A stretch of DNA of 64,000 nt from Pleomorphomonas koreensis DSM 23070 (lineage in GTDB: Bacteria > Pseudomonadota > Alphaproteobacteria > Rhizobiales > Pleomorphomonadaceae). This document shows positions 1 through 8,274 of this stretch, piece after piece; position 1 is the stretch's first letter; every line of letters begins with the position of its first letter. A program made the position numbers and the translations under genes. The stretch is from assembly GCF_000425185.1 (NCBI RefSeq), contig NZ_AULH01000007.1, forward strand, positions 186,001 to 250,000. The letters are read 5' to 3'. Under the pieces are notes generated by a model. That model did no database searches and was not told the origin of the DNA. It worked only from the letters and a program-made list of their open reading frames with translations.

Positions 1-48
1 CATGAGACGTAATTCCGAGGGGCAACGCCCCGCAGCCGCCATGTGTCC

Positions 49-369
49 ATGCCCAATATCACCTACATCTCTCCCGAAGGCAGTCGCTACGAGGTGGAGG
101 CCGAGGTCGGCACCACGGTGATGGAGAACGCCGTCAAGAATCTCGTGCCCGGCATCGAGGCCGAGTGCGGCGGCGCCTGTTCCTGCGCCACCTGCCACGT
201 CTACGTCGACGAGGCCTGGGTGGCGGCCACCGGCGAGCCCGAGCCGATGGAGGAGGACATGCTCGATTTCGCCGCCGATCCGCGGCCGACCTCGCGCCTG
301 TCCTGCCAGATCAAGATGCGCGACGACCTCGACGGGCTCGTGGTCCACGTGCCCGTGCGGCAGGCCTGA
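49..369 (+). CDS. 2Fe-2S ferredoxin (adrenodoxin/FdxB type)
   Basis: Small electron-transfer protein of 106 residues that would carry one [2Fe-2S] cluster. The cysteine pattern C-x5-C-x2-C lies in the segment [11 protein letters not shown], and a fourth ligand sits in LSCQI near the C terminus, as in vertebrate-type ferredoxins. One extra Cys lies inside the loop. ATG 49 was chosen over GTG 43, which would add only two residues. A GGGG/CCCC hairpin (20-31) lies just upstream. Downstream is a gap before the acyltransferase. Its redox partner cannot be told from the context because the window begins here. Confidence 0.93.
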   Translation: MPNITYISPEGSRYEVEAEVGTTVMENAVKNLVPGIEAECGGACSCATCHVYVDEAWVAATGEPEPMEEDMLDFAADPRPTSRLSCQIKMRDDLDGLVVHVPVRQA

Positions 370-531
370 ACGACACGCATCGCGGCACGTTAGCCATATT
401 TTCTAGTTCAGATTGCTTCCAACTGGCGCTTCAGGCATGAAGTTGAACTCCCCGGTGCGCTTTTGCCGCCGGGCTGTCGCCGCCGCATGGTCGGGCAGGT
501 CCCGGCATGTCGGCAACGAGAGGAGAACGTC

Positions 532-1668
532 ATGCGCATGCGGGCACTCGACGGCTGGCGGGGTATCGGCGCGCTCGCCGTCTGCTTCATCCACCTTCAG
601 CTCAGCGGCTATCTGACCTCGGCGCCATCGCTGGACTCCTGGACGCTGGCGGTCGACTTCTTCTTCGTGCTGTCCGGCTTCGTCATGGCGCGCGTCTATG
701 CCGAAGAACTCGTCGACGGCGACAGTGTGACTGCGTTCGTGGTGCGGCGCATCGGCCGGCTGTGGCCGCTGCACGTCTCGATGCTGGCGCTGTTCGTCGC
801 CGTCGAATTCCTGAAACTGATGATCGAGCGCAAGACCGGCTTCTCCTCCGGCCAGCCGGCCTTCGCCGCCGCCCGCAACCCCTCCGACATCCTGCCGATC
901 GCCCTGTTCCTGCAAACCGCCCGCATCGGACCCGACCTCACCTGGAACTTCCCGAGCTGGAGCATCTCGGCCGAGGTGTGGACCTACGCCGTCTTCGCGC
1001 TGCTCGCCCTCCGGACAGCCGGCCATCCGGCCCGGCGCCTGGCGATGGCCGGCGCCATCGCGCTGGCCGCCTGGCTGGTCCTCGCCTTCGACAGCGACTA
1101 CGGCATGACCAGCACCGACATCTTCGGCATCGTGCGCTGCCTGCTCGGCTTCTTCACCGGCGTGCTGGCCGAGGAGCTGCACCGCCGCGGCGTCTTCCGG
1201 GCGCTGGCCGATGGCCGGGCCGAGCTGCCGTCGGCGGCTCTCGGCGTCGCCCTCGTCGCCGTGGTCGCCGTGCTGCCGGCTGCCCGCTACGCCGCGCCGC
1301 TGGTGTTCCTCACGCTGGTGGTCGCCCACGCCGACGATCGCGGCCTGCTGTCGCGGCTCCTCGCGACGTGGCCGGTGCAATGGCTGGGCCGGCTCTCCTA
1401 TTCGATCTACCTGACCCACCTGTTCATGGTGGCCTATGTCGTGCCGCGCCTGTCGCAGACCATGGACCGGCTGCTGCCGGGCGCCCTGACGCTGCGGGAG
1501 GCCGTCGTCGCGGCGATCTACATCGCCCTGGTGCTGGCCATGTCGGTCGCGACCTGGCGGTTCATCGAACTGCCGGGCCAGCGCCTGGCGGCGAAGATCG
1601 TCGCCGGCCGGCGTCAGACGTTGAGCAGCAGGTATTCGCGCTCCCAGCTGGATATGACGCGGTTATAG
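532..1668 (+). CDS. Acyltransferase 3 family integral membrane protein
   Basis: Predicted inner-membrane O-acyltransferase (OafA/NodX-like, acyltransferase 3 family) of 378 residues with about ten hydrophobic segments. The N-terminal motif RALDGWRGIGALAV followed by a conserved His (CFIH) is typical of the family. These enzymes move acetyl or other acyl groups onto cell-surface sugars; the substrate here is unknown. ATG 532 follows AGGAG with good spacing; an in-frame upstream extension to 463 lacks a ribosome site. The last 18 codons run antisense through the 3' end of the convergent glutamine synthetase-family gene, so the normal stop seems to have been lost or never needed. Confidence 0.88.
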   Translation: MRMRALDGWRGIGALAVCFIHLQLSGYLTSAPSLDSWTLAVDFFFVLSGFVMARVYAEELVDGDSVTAFVVRRIGRLWPLHVSMLALFVAVEFLKLMIERKTGFSSGQPAFAAARNPSDILPIALFLQTARIGPDLTWNFPSWSISAEVWTYAVFALLALRTAGHPARRLAMAGAIALAAWLVLAFDSDYGMTSTDIFGIVRCLLGFFTGVLAEELHRRGVFRALADGRAELPSAALGVALVAVVAVLPAARYAAPLVFLTLVVAHADDRGLLSRLLATWPVQWLGRLSYSIYLTHLFMVAYVVPRLSQTMDRLLPGALTLREAVVAAIYIALVLAMSVATWRFIELPGQRLAAKIVAGRRQTLSSRYSRSQLDMTRL

Positions 1669-2993
1669 AGCCGCAATTCCAGCTGCTTGACGTCGATGTA
1701 GGCTTCGACGAAGCGCTCGCCGAGCACCGTCTTCAGGCGCTCGCACTCGCCAAGCTCGGTCAGCGCGTCGGAAAGGTGGACCGGCAGCGTGACGCCGAGC
1801 GTCTTGGCATCGACGGTCACCGCTTCGTCCGGGGCCGTCTCGTCCTCGAGGCCGATCAGGCCGCAGGCCAGCGTCGTCGCCATGGCGATGTAGGGATTGC
1901 TGTCGGCGCCGATCACCCGGTTCTCGACGCGGCGCGATTCCGGTCCGGAATCCGGCACGCGCAGGCCGCAGGTGCGGTTGTCTCGGCCCCAGTGGACGTT
2001 GATCGGCGCGTCGCTTTCGAGGCGGATGCGGCGGTAGCTGTTCACGTTGGGGCAGAACAGGCTCATCGACATGGGCACGTAGCGTTGCAGGCCGCCGATA
2101 TAGTGGCCGAGCTTGTCGGTGTCGCTGCCGTCGGGGTTGGCGAAGATGTTGCGGCCGTCGGCGAGCCGCACCACCGACTGGTGGATATGGGTGGCCGAGC
2201 CCGGCATCTCCTGATGCGGCATGGCCATGAAGGTGGCGACCATGCCGAACTTGCGGGCGGCGAGGCGGGCGGTGCGCTTGAACAGGAAGGTCTGGTCGGC
2301 CAGCTCGATCGGGTCGCCGTGGCGGAAGTTCATCTCAAGCTGCGCCGGGCCGGCTTCGTGCGCCATGGTGGCGATCTCGATGCGCGACGCCTCGCAATAG
2401 TCGTACATCTGGTTGACGACGTGATCGTAGTCGTTGGCGTGCTCGATGCCGTAGGCCTGGCTGCCGCTCTCCTTGCGGCCGGAAAGGCCGATCGGCACTT
2501 CCAGCGGCAGGTCGGGGTCGTCGTTCTGGCCGGTCAGGTAGAATTCCACCTCCGGCGCCACCACCGGGCGGATGCCGTGGCCGGCGTAGAGTTCGGTGAC
2601 GCGGCGCAGCACCGAGCGCGGCGCGAAATCGACGAGCCGCCCGTCGGCGAAGTGGCAGTCGCAGATCACCTGCGCCGTCGGCTCGTCGTACCAGGGCACC
2701 AGACGCAGCGTCGCCAGGTCGGGCACGCAGCGGACGTCGCGGTCGAGCGGATTGACGATCTTGCTCTCGACGGCGCTGTCGCCGGTCACCGCCTGGAAGA
2801 ACACGAATTCCGGCAGCCGGACGCCGGCGTCGATGATGCGGATGAAGTCCTCGCGCGGCACGATCTTGCCGCGCATGATGCCGTTCATGTCCGGAATGAT
2901 GCACTCGACCTCGTTGATGCGACGGTCGCGGAGCCAGTGGATGGCGTCGGCCTGGTTGGAAAAGCGCGGCGCGACGTCGGAAAAGCTGGGCAT
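1614..2993 (-). CDS. Glutamine synthetase family protein, PuuA-like
   Basis: A 459-residue member of the glutamine synthetase fold, closest in motif style to gamma-glutamylputrescine synthetases, which ligate glutamate to amines using ATP. Visible landmarks are EVEFYL (metal site), PGSATHIHQS (the GxxxHxHQS-like nucleotide/metal region), CPNVNSYRRI and WGRDNRTCGLRVP (substrate and ATP binding). The C-terminal third contains RVENRVIGADSNPYIAMA. The start at 2993 follows GAGGA; an upstream in-frame start at 3101 would add 36 residues that do not look conserved. It overlaps the acyltransferase by 55 bp tail to tail. No other polyamine genes are adjacent, so the exact amine substrate is unproven. 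Confidence 0.88.
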   Translation of the reverse strand: MPSFSDVAPRFSNQADAIHWLRDRRINEVECIIPDMNGIMRGKIVPREDFIRIIDAGVRLPEFVFFQAVTGDSAVESKIVNPLDRDVRCVPDLATLRLVPWYDEPTAQVICDCHFADGRLVDFAPRSVLRRVTELYAGHGIRPVVAPEVEFYLTGQNDDPDLPLEVPIGLSGRKESGSQAYGIEHANDYDHVVNQMYDYCEASRIEIATMAHEAGPAQLEMNFRHGDPIELADQTFLFKRTARLAARKFGMVATFMAMPHQEMPGSATHIHQSVVRLADGRNIFANPDGSDTDKLGHYIGGLQRYVPMSMSLFCPNVNSYRRIRLESDAPINVHWGRDNRTCGLRVPDSGPESRRVENRVIGADSNPYIAMATTLACGLIGLEDETAPDEAVTVDAKTLGVTLPVHLSDALTELGECERLKTVLGERFVEAYIDVKQLELRLYNRVISSWEREYLLLNV

Positions 2994-3139
2994 GAAGACA
3001 TCCTCGAAGACCCTGACCTGGCCGGATCGGCGAGCCACGACGCGCGGCGGATCGTCGAGGCCGCGCCGGCAGCCCGGAATCAGGTTAGAATGGCTGGACA
3101 CTACGCCAAGTCCGGCGGGAAGGAAGCCCCGGAGCGATC

Positions 3140-3670
3140 ATGCCGCGTCTTTTTCTGCTTCGTCATGCCAAGTCGTCGCCGGCCGGCCCCGGCCAGAAGG
3201 ATTTCGACCGGCCGCTCAACGGTCGCGGCAGAGTGGCGGCCGCGGCGGTCGGCCGCTTCATGGCCGACAGCGACTTCCTGCCCGACCGCATCCTGTGCTC
3301 GCCGGCGGTGCGCACCCGCGAGACGCTCGACCACGTCAGGCCGTTCCTGCCGGAGGACACCCACGTCGACTACGTGCGGGAACTCTACGAGTCCTCGGCC
3401 GAGGGCATGTTCCGGGTCATCGCCGACCATGCCGCCGGAGCGGACCGGCTGCTGGTGGTCGGCCACAATCCGTCGATGCACATGCTGGCGCGGGCGCTGT
3501 CGCACGACGGCGATCGTGATCTCATCGACCGGCTCAAGGCGAAGTACCCGACCGCCGCGCTGGCGGCGATCGATCTGCCGGGCGGCGGCTGGTCGGCAAT
3601 CCGGCCGGGCGGCGGCCGGCTGGTCGCCCACGTGACGCCCGAGGATCTCGGCGGCCCGGCCGGCGACTGA
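3140..3670 (+). CDS. SixA-like histidine phosphatase
   Basis: Histidine phosphatase superfamily protein of 176 residues. The catalytic RHAKS motif is at residues 8-12 and a second active-site His is in VVGHNPS. The early segment with DFDRPLNGRG matches SixA-type phosphohistidine phosphatases, which remove phosphate from phosphohistidine such as that on HPt domains or PTS proteins. The alternative is a general small phosphatase. It is divergent from the glutamine synthetase-family gene and is followed by the ycjX-like gene after 100 bp. Confidence 0.88.
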   Translation: MPRLFLLRHAKSSPAGPGQKDFDRPLNGRGRVAAAAVGRFMADSDFLPDRILCSPAVRTRETLDHVRPFLPEDTHVDYVRELYESSAEGMFRVIADHAAGADRLLVVGHNPSMHMLARALSHDGDRDLIDRLKAKYPTAALAAIDLPGGGWSAIRPGGGRLVAHVTPEDLGGPAGD

Positions 3671-3770
3671 CCGGCTGACCACCAACCATTGTGGCGGCGC
3701 GGCGCATCCCTACATAGAGGCCGCGGCGCCTTTCGCGCCGGACGAGGTTCGAGGAAGGTTCCAGGGGGTC

Positions 3771-5234
3771 GTGAGCTTCACCACGCTTTCCGACGAGGCG
3801 CGCATCGCCCTCGACAACATGGCCGATTTCGCCTGGAGCCTCGGTTCGCCGTCGCTGAGGCTCGGCGTCACGGGCCTGTCCCGCGCCGGCAAGACGGTGT
3901 TCATCACGGCGCTGGTCCACAACCTGATCCACGGCGGCCGCCTGCCGATGTTCGCGCCCTGGCGGACCGGCCGGCTCAACGGCGCCGACATCCGGCCGCA
4001 ACTCCATCCCGGCGTGCCGACCTTCGACTATCGCGGCCACGTGCGGCAACTGACCGACGCCCGCGTCTGGCCGGACTCGACGCGGCAGATTTCCGAGTTG
4101 CGCCTCTCCATCGCCTACGACAGCGCCACCTTCTTCGGCCGCTCGCTCGGGCGCGGCAAGCTCGACCTCGACATCGTCGACTATCCCGGCGAATGGCTCC
4201 TGGACCTGCCGCTGCTCGGCAAGGATTTCCGCGCGTTCTCCCGCGAGACGCTGGAACGGGCGCGCGAGCCGCGCCGCACGGCTATCGCCGCCGACTGGCT
4301 GACCCACGCCTCCGGCATCGATCCGCTGGGCCCGGCCGACGACGAGGCGGCCGGCCGGCTGCACGCGCTGTTCTCGGCCTATCTGGCCGCGGCGCGCGGC
4401 GGCAATCTGGCGCTGTCCATGGTGCCGCCCGGCCGCTTCCTGATGCCGGGCGATCTGGCGGGATCGCCGGCCCTGACCTTCTCGCCGCTCGATCTGCCCG
4501 AAAGCGGCGAGGCGCCGCGCGACAGCCTGTGGGCGCTGATGGAAAGCCGCTTCGAGGCCTACAAGGACGTGGTGGTCAGGCCGTTCTTCCGCACCCATTT
4601 CGCCCGGCTCGACCGGCAGGTGGTGCTGGTCGACGTGCTCTCGGCGCTGAACGGCGGCCGCGAGGCGCTTCTCGACCTCGAAGTGGCGCTCGGCGAAATC
4701 CTCGGCTGCTTCCGGCCGGGCCATTCGTCCTGGCTCGGGCAGGTGCTGACGCGGCGGATCGACCGCATCCTGTTCGCCGCCACCAAGGCCGACCACCTGC
4801 ACCATACCAGCCACGACCGGCTGGAGCTGATCCTGCGGCGCCTCACCGACCGGGCGATCGCCCGCGCCTCGTTCTCCGGTGCCGAGGTGGACGTCAAGGC
4901 CATCGCCGCCGTGCGGGCGACGCGCGAGGCGACGGTGCGGCGGGGCGGCGAAAGCCTGCCCTGCATCATTGGTGTGCCGCAGGAGGGCGAGCTGTTCGAC
5001 GACCATCTCTACGATGGCCGCGAGGAAATCGCCCTGTTTCCCGGCGACCTGCCGGAGAACCCGCAGGCGCTGTTCCGCGAGCCGGAGGAGGGCGAGGCAG
5101 CCGTCGATCCCGTGCGCTTCCTGCGCTTCCGGCCGCCGCCGGTGGAGGTGACGGCCGAGGGCGTCAGTCTGTCGCTGCCGCACATCCGCCTCGACCGCGC
5201 CCTCGACTTCCTGATCGGAGATCGCCTCGCATGA
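3771..5234 (+). CDS. ycjX: YcjX-family P-loop NTPase
   Basis: A 487-residue protein of the YcjX/DUF463 family. The Walker A motif GLSRAGKT lies at residues 35-42 and is followed by a segment with a Walker B-like D in DIVDYPGEW. YcjX proteins are predicted dynamin/GTPase-like proteins tied to envelope stress in enterobacteria, and their cellular role is unsettled. The GTG start at 3771 sits after GAGGAAGG. Its stop overlaps the next gene's ATG by 4 bp, so the two are translationally coupled, the usual ycjX-ycjF arrangement. Confidence 0.93.
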   Translation: MSFTTLSDEARIALDNMADFAWSLGSPSLRLGVTGLSRAGKTVFITALVHNLIHGGRLPMFAPWRTGRLNGADIRPQLHPGVPTFDYRGHVRQLTDARVWPDSTRQISELRLSIAYDSATFFGRSLGRGKLDLDIVDYPGEWLLDLPLLGKDFRAFSRETLERAREPRRTAIAADWLTHASGIDPLGPADDEAAGRLHALFSAYLAAARGGNLALSMVPPGRFLMPGDLAGSPALTFSPLDLPESGEAPRDSLWALMESRFEAYKDVVVRPFFRTHFARLDRQVVLVDVLSALNGGREALLDLEVALGEILGCFRPGHSSWLGQVLTRRIDRILFAATKADHLHHTSHDRLELILRRLTDRAIARASFSGAEVDVKAIAAVRATREATVRRGGESLPCIIGVPQEGELFDDHLYDGREEIALFPGDLPENPQALFREPEEGEAAVDPVRFLRFRPPPVEVTAEGVSLSLPHIRLDRALDFLIGDRLA

Positions 5235-6229
5235 CCCGGCGCCCCACCGCCTTCGATCTCTCCGCCGACGACGTCGGCCTCGTCCGGCCGGGCGAGGCGC
5301 CGCCGCCGGGTGCTGCCGTGCTGGTCGAGGAGGCGCCGAACGAAGAGGATGAGTTGCCGCCGCCGCCCGTCGTGGCGCGGAAGCGCTTTTCCTGGTCGCG
5401 GCTGCTGTTCGGCGCCATCGGCGGCATCCTGTCGCTGGCTGTCGGCCTGTGGCTCGACCGGCTGGTGCGCGATCTGTTCGCCCGCGAGGACTGGCTCGGC
5501 TGGCTGGCGGTGGCGCTGATCGCGCTCGCCGGCATCGCCGTGCTGGCCATCGTGATGCGGGAGATCGCCGGCCTGATGTGGCTGAGGCGCATCGACCGGA
5601 TGCGCCGGCGCGCCGACCTCGCCGCCGCCGGCGACGACCGGCCGGAGGCCGAGGCGGTGGTCGGCGATCTGGTGCAGCTCTACGCCGACCGCATCGACCT
5701 CGCTCCCGGCCGGCGGGCCACCGAGGCGCGCGCCCATGACGTCATCGACGGTCGCGACCGGCTGGTGCTGGCCGAGGCCGACCTCATCGCGCCGCTCGAC
5801 GCGGCGGCCCGCCGGCTGGTGTCGGATGCCGCCGCCCGCGTGTCGGTGGTGACGGCGGTGTCGCCGCGCGCCGTCGTCGACCTGATCTTCGTCGCCGTGG
5901 CGACGCTCGGCCTGATCCGCCGCCTCGCCGCGCTCTACGGCGGCCGGCCCGGCTTCATCGGCTTCGCCCGGCTGACGCGGCTGGTCATCACCCATCTGGC
6001 GGTCACCGGCTCGATCGCCATCGGCGACGGCCTCGCCCAGCAGCTGATCGGCCACGGCCTTGCCGCCAAGCTGTCGGCGCGGCTCGGTGAAGGGGTGATC
6101 AACGGCCTGCTGACCGCCCGGGTCGGCATCGCGGCGATCGACGTCTGTCGTCCGCTGCCGTTCCTCGAACGGCGTCGGCCGCAACTCTCGGAGATCATGG
6201 CCGGCATCCGGGCGCCGAAAGCGCGCTAG
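5231..6229 (+). CDS. YcjF/TIGR01620 family membrane protein
   Basis: A 332-residue inner-membrane protein, partner of the YcjX-like NTPase with which it overlaps by ATGA. A proline- and acid-rich N-terminal tail (to about residue 52) leads into two transmembrane segments (about 57-77 and 90-108). The C-terminal domain of DUF697 type contains hydrophobic stretches such as AVVDLIFVAVATLGLI and TGSIAIGDGLAQQL. The biochemical role is unknown. The next gene, flgE, has its own promoter, so this pair is likely a separate transcript. Confidence 0.9.
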   Translation: MTRRPTAFDLSADDVGLVRPGEAPPPGAAVLVEEAPNEEDELPPPPVVARKRFSWSRLLFGAIGGILSLAVGLWLDRLVRDLFAREDWLGWLAVALIALAGIAVLAIVMREIAGLMWLRRIDRMRRRADLAAAGDDRPEAEAVVGDLVQLYADRIDLAPGRRATEARAHDVIDGRDRLVLAEADLIAPLDAAARRLVSDAAARVSVVTAVSPRAVVDLIFVAVATLGLIRRLAALYGGRPGFIGFARLTRLVITHLAVTGSIAIGDGLAQQLIGHGLAAKLSARLGEGVINGLLTARVGIAAIDVCRPLPFLERRRPQLSEIMAGIRAPKAR

Positions 6230-6238
6230 GGCCGGTTC

Positions 6239-6260
6239 GGCCCGGCAGGATTTGCCGGGG
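6239..6260 (+). promoter_or_regulatory. FlbD-like upstream activating site of flgE
   Basis: Inverted repeat GGCCCGGCA-N5-TGCCGGGG starting just after the YcjF stop. The CCGGCA-N5-TGCCG core recurs upstream of flgF and flgI at nearly the same distance (86-95 bp) from sigma-54 promoters. The position and symmetry suit an NtrC-type activator, most likely FlbD. Binding is inferred. Confidence 0.65.
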
Positions 6261-6350
6261 CTGTCGAACCTTGCCGCCGCGTTAACTCATCCTTCACCAA
6301 AGCCAACCGCCTGTTTCCTGAAAACAAACGGAAAAAGTCCGACATCCGTT

Positions 6351-6365
6351 TGGCACGCCCGTTGC
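6351..6365 (+). promoter_or_regulatory. Sigma-54 promoter of flgE
   Basis: TGGCAC-N5-TTGC with GG and GC separated by exactly 10 bp, a full match to the -24/-12 consensus. It is 62 bp before the flgE start codon. An A-rich tract lies between it and the FlbD-like site and could bend. Confidence 0.85.
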
Positions 6366-6427
6366 CCTAGTGCTCGTAGCGGCCGTTTCTCCGGCCGACC
6401 GCGTTGTAGATCGTAAGGGAAACGAGC

Positions 6428-8197
6428 ATGGGTATCCTGACCGCAATGAATTCGGCCGTGGGCGGCCTCAGTGCGCAGTCCTTCGCCTTGGAGAACATCT
6501 CGGGCAATATCGCCAACTCCTCGACGACCGGCTTCAAGCGCAAGGACACCAGTTTCGCCGACCTGGTGCGCTCGAACACCTCGAACGCCTCGCGCGTCAC
6601 CTCGGGCGGCGTCACCGCCTCCTCGCGCTCGACCATCACGCTCGACGGTGATGTCCAGGGCTCGGCCGTCGACACCCATCTCGCCATCAACGGCACCGGC
6701 TTCTTCTGCGTCTCCTCCGATCCGCTCGACAGCAGCCTCGGCACCCGCTACACGCGCGCCGGCGACTTCGAGCAGTATTACGACGCCCGCAACGGCCAGA
6801 CCTACCTGCGCAACCACTCGGGCTATTCGCTGATGGGACAGGCGATCGACCAGTCGTCGGGCAACCCGGTCGGCAGCAAGCAGGTCATCACCATCGACAA
6901 GACCTCGCAGAGCGCCAAGGCCACCCAGGGGTTCACCTACAAGCTCAACCTGCCGACCGTCGCCAGCACCGAGTCCGGTTCCACCATGTGGACCACGCCG
7001 GCGCCCACGGCCAGCGTGCTGGCCGGCAACATCACCAAGGCCGATACGGCCAACTTCCTGAAGAATTCGATTTCCGGCGGTTCGACGACCATCTACGACG
7101 CGCAGGGCACGCCGGCGAACGTGGTGCTCCGCTGGGCGAAGTTCTCCGAGGTGCCGAGCGGGCCGACCGCCGCGGTTCCCGCGACCAACGCCACGGTCAC
7201 CGGCAGCGCCGCCCTGCCGAGCGACCTGACGTCGCTCAATAGCAAGTCGTTCACCGTCTCCTATGACGGGGGCGCGGCAAAGACCATCACGATGGGGGCA
7301 ACGGACTTTACCAGTTCCAGCGCTCCGAGCGATGCCGTGTCGAAGGTCCAGGCGGAGCTCGATACCAATTTCGGGTCTGGCGTCATGACCGCTTCTGTCG
7401 ACGCCAGCGGCCATCTGGTCATCGAGGCCGCGACGGCCGGTTCCCACACGATCGCGGTTGCCGGAACCGATGCCGGCGATTTCTTCGGCAGCGCTCCGGC
7501 CGCCGTCGGCGGAACGGACGCCGTTGCCGCTTCAGGCCCCAGCCCCAATGCCGGCCGCAGCGAGTGGGCCCTGTTCTACCAGGTGGCCGGAGATCCCGCC
7601 AACGCCACCGACGTCACCTGGAAGCAGATCCCGACGACCGCGACCAAGGACGCCAACAGCGTTCTCGACGGCGGCGCCTTCTTCTTCGACAACAACGGCA
7701 GGCAGATGGACGACACGTCGGCCATCAGCCTCGGCACCATCACCGTCGAGGGCAAGAGCTTCTCCGGCGTCACCATGAACCTCGCCGCCACCGAGTTCGC
7801 CGACAAGAACGGCCAGGCGACGACCAACCAGCTGACGCAGGACGGCTACGCCACCGGTGCCTTTGAAGGCGTGTCGATCGACAGCAACAGCGGCATCATC
7901 AGCTTCAACTATTCCAACGGCCAGACCGTCAAGAAGTGGTCGATCCCGGTGGTCGCCTTCAACGGCGCCAGCTACCTCAAGGCCGAGGACGGCGGCGCCT
8001 ATACCGAGACCATCCAGAGCGGCGGCCCGATCGATATCAGCGGCGCGCTGTCCAGCTCGGCGCTCGAGGCGTCCAACGTCGACATCTCCGAGGAGTTTAC
8101 CAAGCTGATCGTCACGCAGCAGGCGTTCTCGGCCAACTCCAAGGTGATCACCACCGCCAACCAGATGATGTCGGACATCCTCCAGATCATCCGCTGA
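6428..8197 (+). CDS. flgE: Flagellar hook protein FlgE
   Basis: Structural subunit of the flexible hook, 589 residues, longer than the roughly 400 of enterobacteria. The N terminus (GILTAMNSAVGGLSAQS, then NIANSSTTGFK) and the C terminus (NVDISEEFTKLIVTQQAFSA) are the paired helices that pack the axial core. The middle carries extra surface domains. One, at about 275-355, resembles the flagellin IN module (NGG/SYDGG start, helix, then SGHLVIEA) also found in the flagellins here. The start follows AAGGGAAACGAGC. It leads the flgE-flgK-flgL run and is preceded by a sigma-54 promoter, as for late (class III) hook genes in Caulobacter. Confidence 0.97.
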   Translation: MGILTAMNSAVGGLSAQSFALENISGNIANSSTTGFKRKDTSFADLVRSNTSNASRVTSGGVTASSRSTITLDGDVQGSAVDTHLAINGTGFFCVSSDPLDSSLGTRYTRAGDFEQYYDARNGQTYLRNHSGYSLMGQAIDQSSGNPVGSKQVITIDKTSQSAKATQGFTYKLNLPTVASTESGSTMWTTPAPTASVLAGNITKADTANFLKNSISGGSTTIYDAQGTPANVVLRWAKFSEVPSGPTAAVPATNATVTGSAALPSDLTSLNSKSFTVSYDGGAAKTITMGATDFTSSSAPSDAVSKVQAELDTNFGSGVMTASVDASGHLVIEAATAGSHTIAVAGTDAGDFFGSAPAAVGGTDAVAASGPSPNAGRSEWALFYQVAGDPANATDVTWKQIPTTATKDANSVLDGGAFFFDNNGRQMDDTSAISLGTITVEGKSFSGVTMNLAATEFADKNGQATTNQLTQDGYATGAFEGVSIDSNSGIISFNYSNGQTVKKWSIPVVAFNGASYLKAEDGGAYTETIQSGGPIDISGALSSSALEASNVDISEEFTKLIVTQQAFSANSKVITTANQMMSDILQIIR

Positions 8198-8274
8198 TCC
8201 TTCCCCGGCCGCCGCGCCCAGTGGCGTGACGGCCGGCTTCCGCGCCCGCGTTTCGCGTTTCCCCCGAGGCGGCC

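Noticed and set aside
507-3635. Very long plus-strand open frame across the acyltransferase and glutamine synthetase genes
   Set aside because: Arg/Pro/Ala-rich shadow of GC-rich genes in other frames, with no family-like segment.
6282-6296. TTAA-N7-TTCA as a CtrA box before flgE
   Set aside because: One mismatch and positioned between the FlbD-like site and a strong sigma-54 promoter; a single TTAA core here is easily chance.
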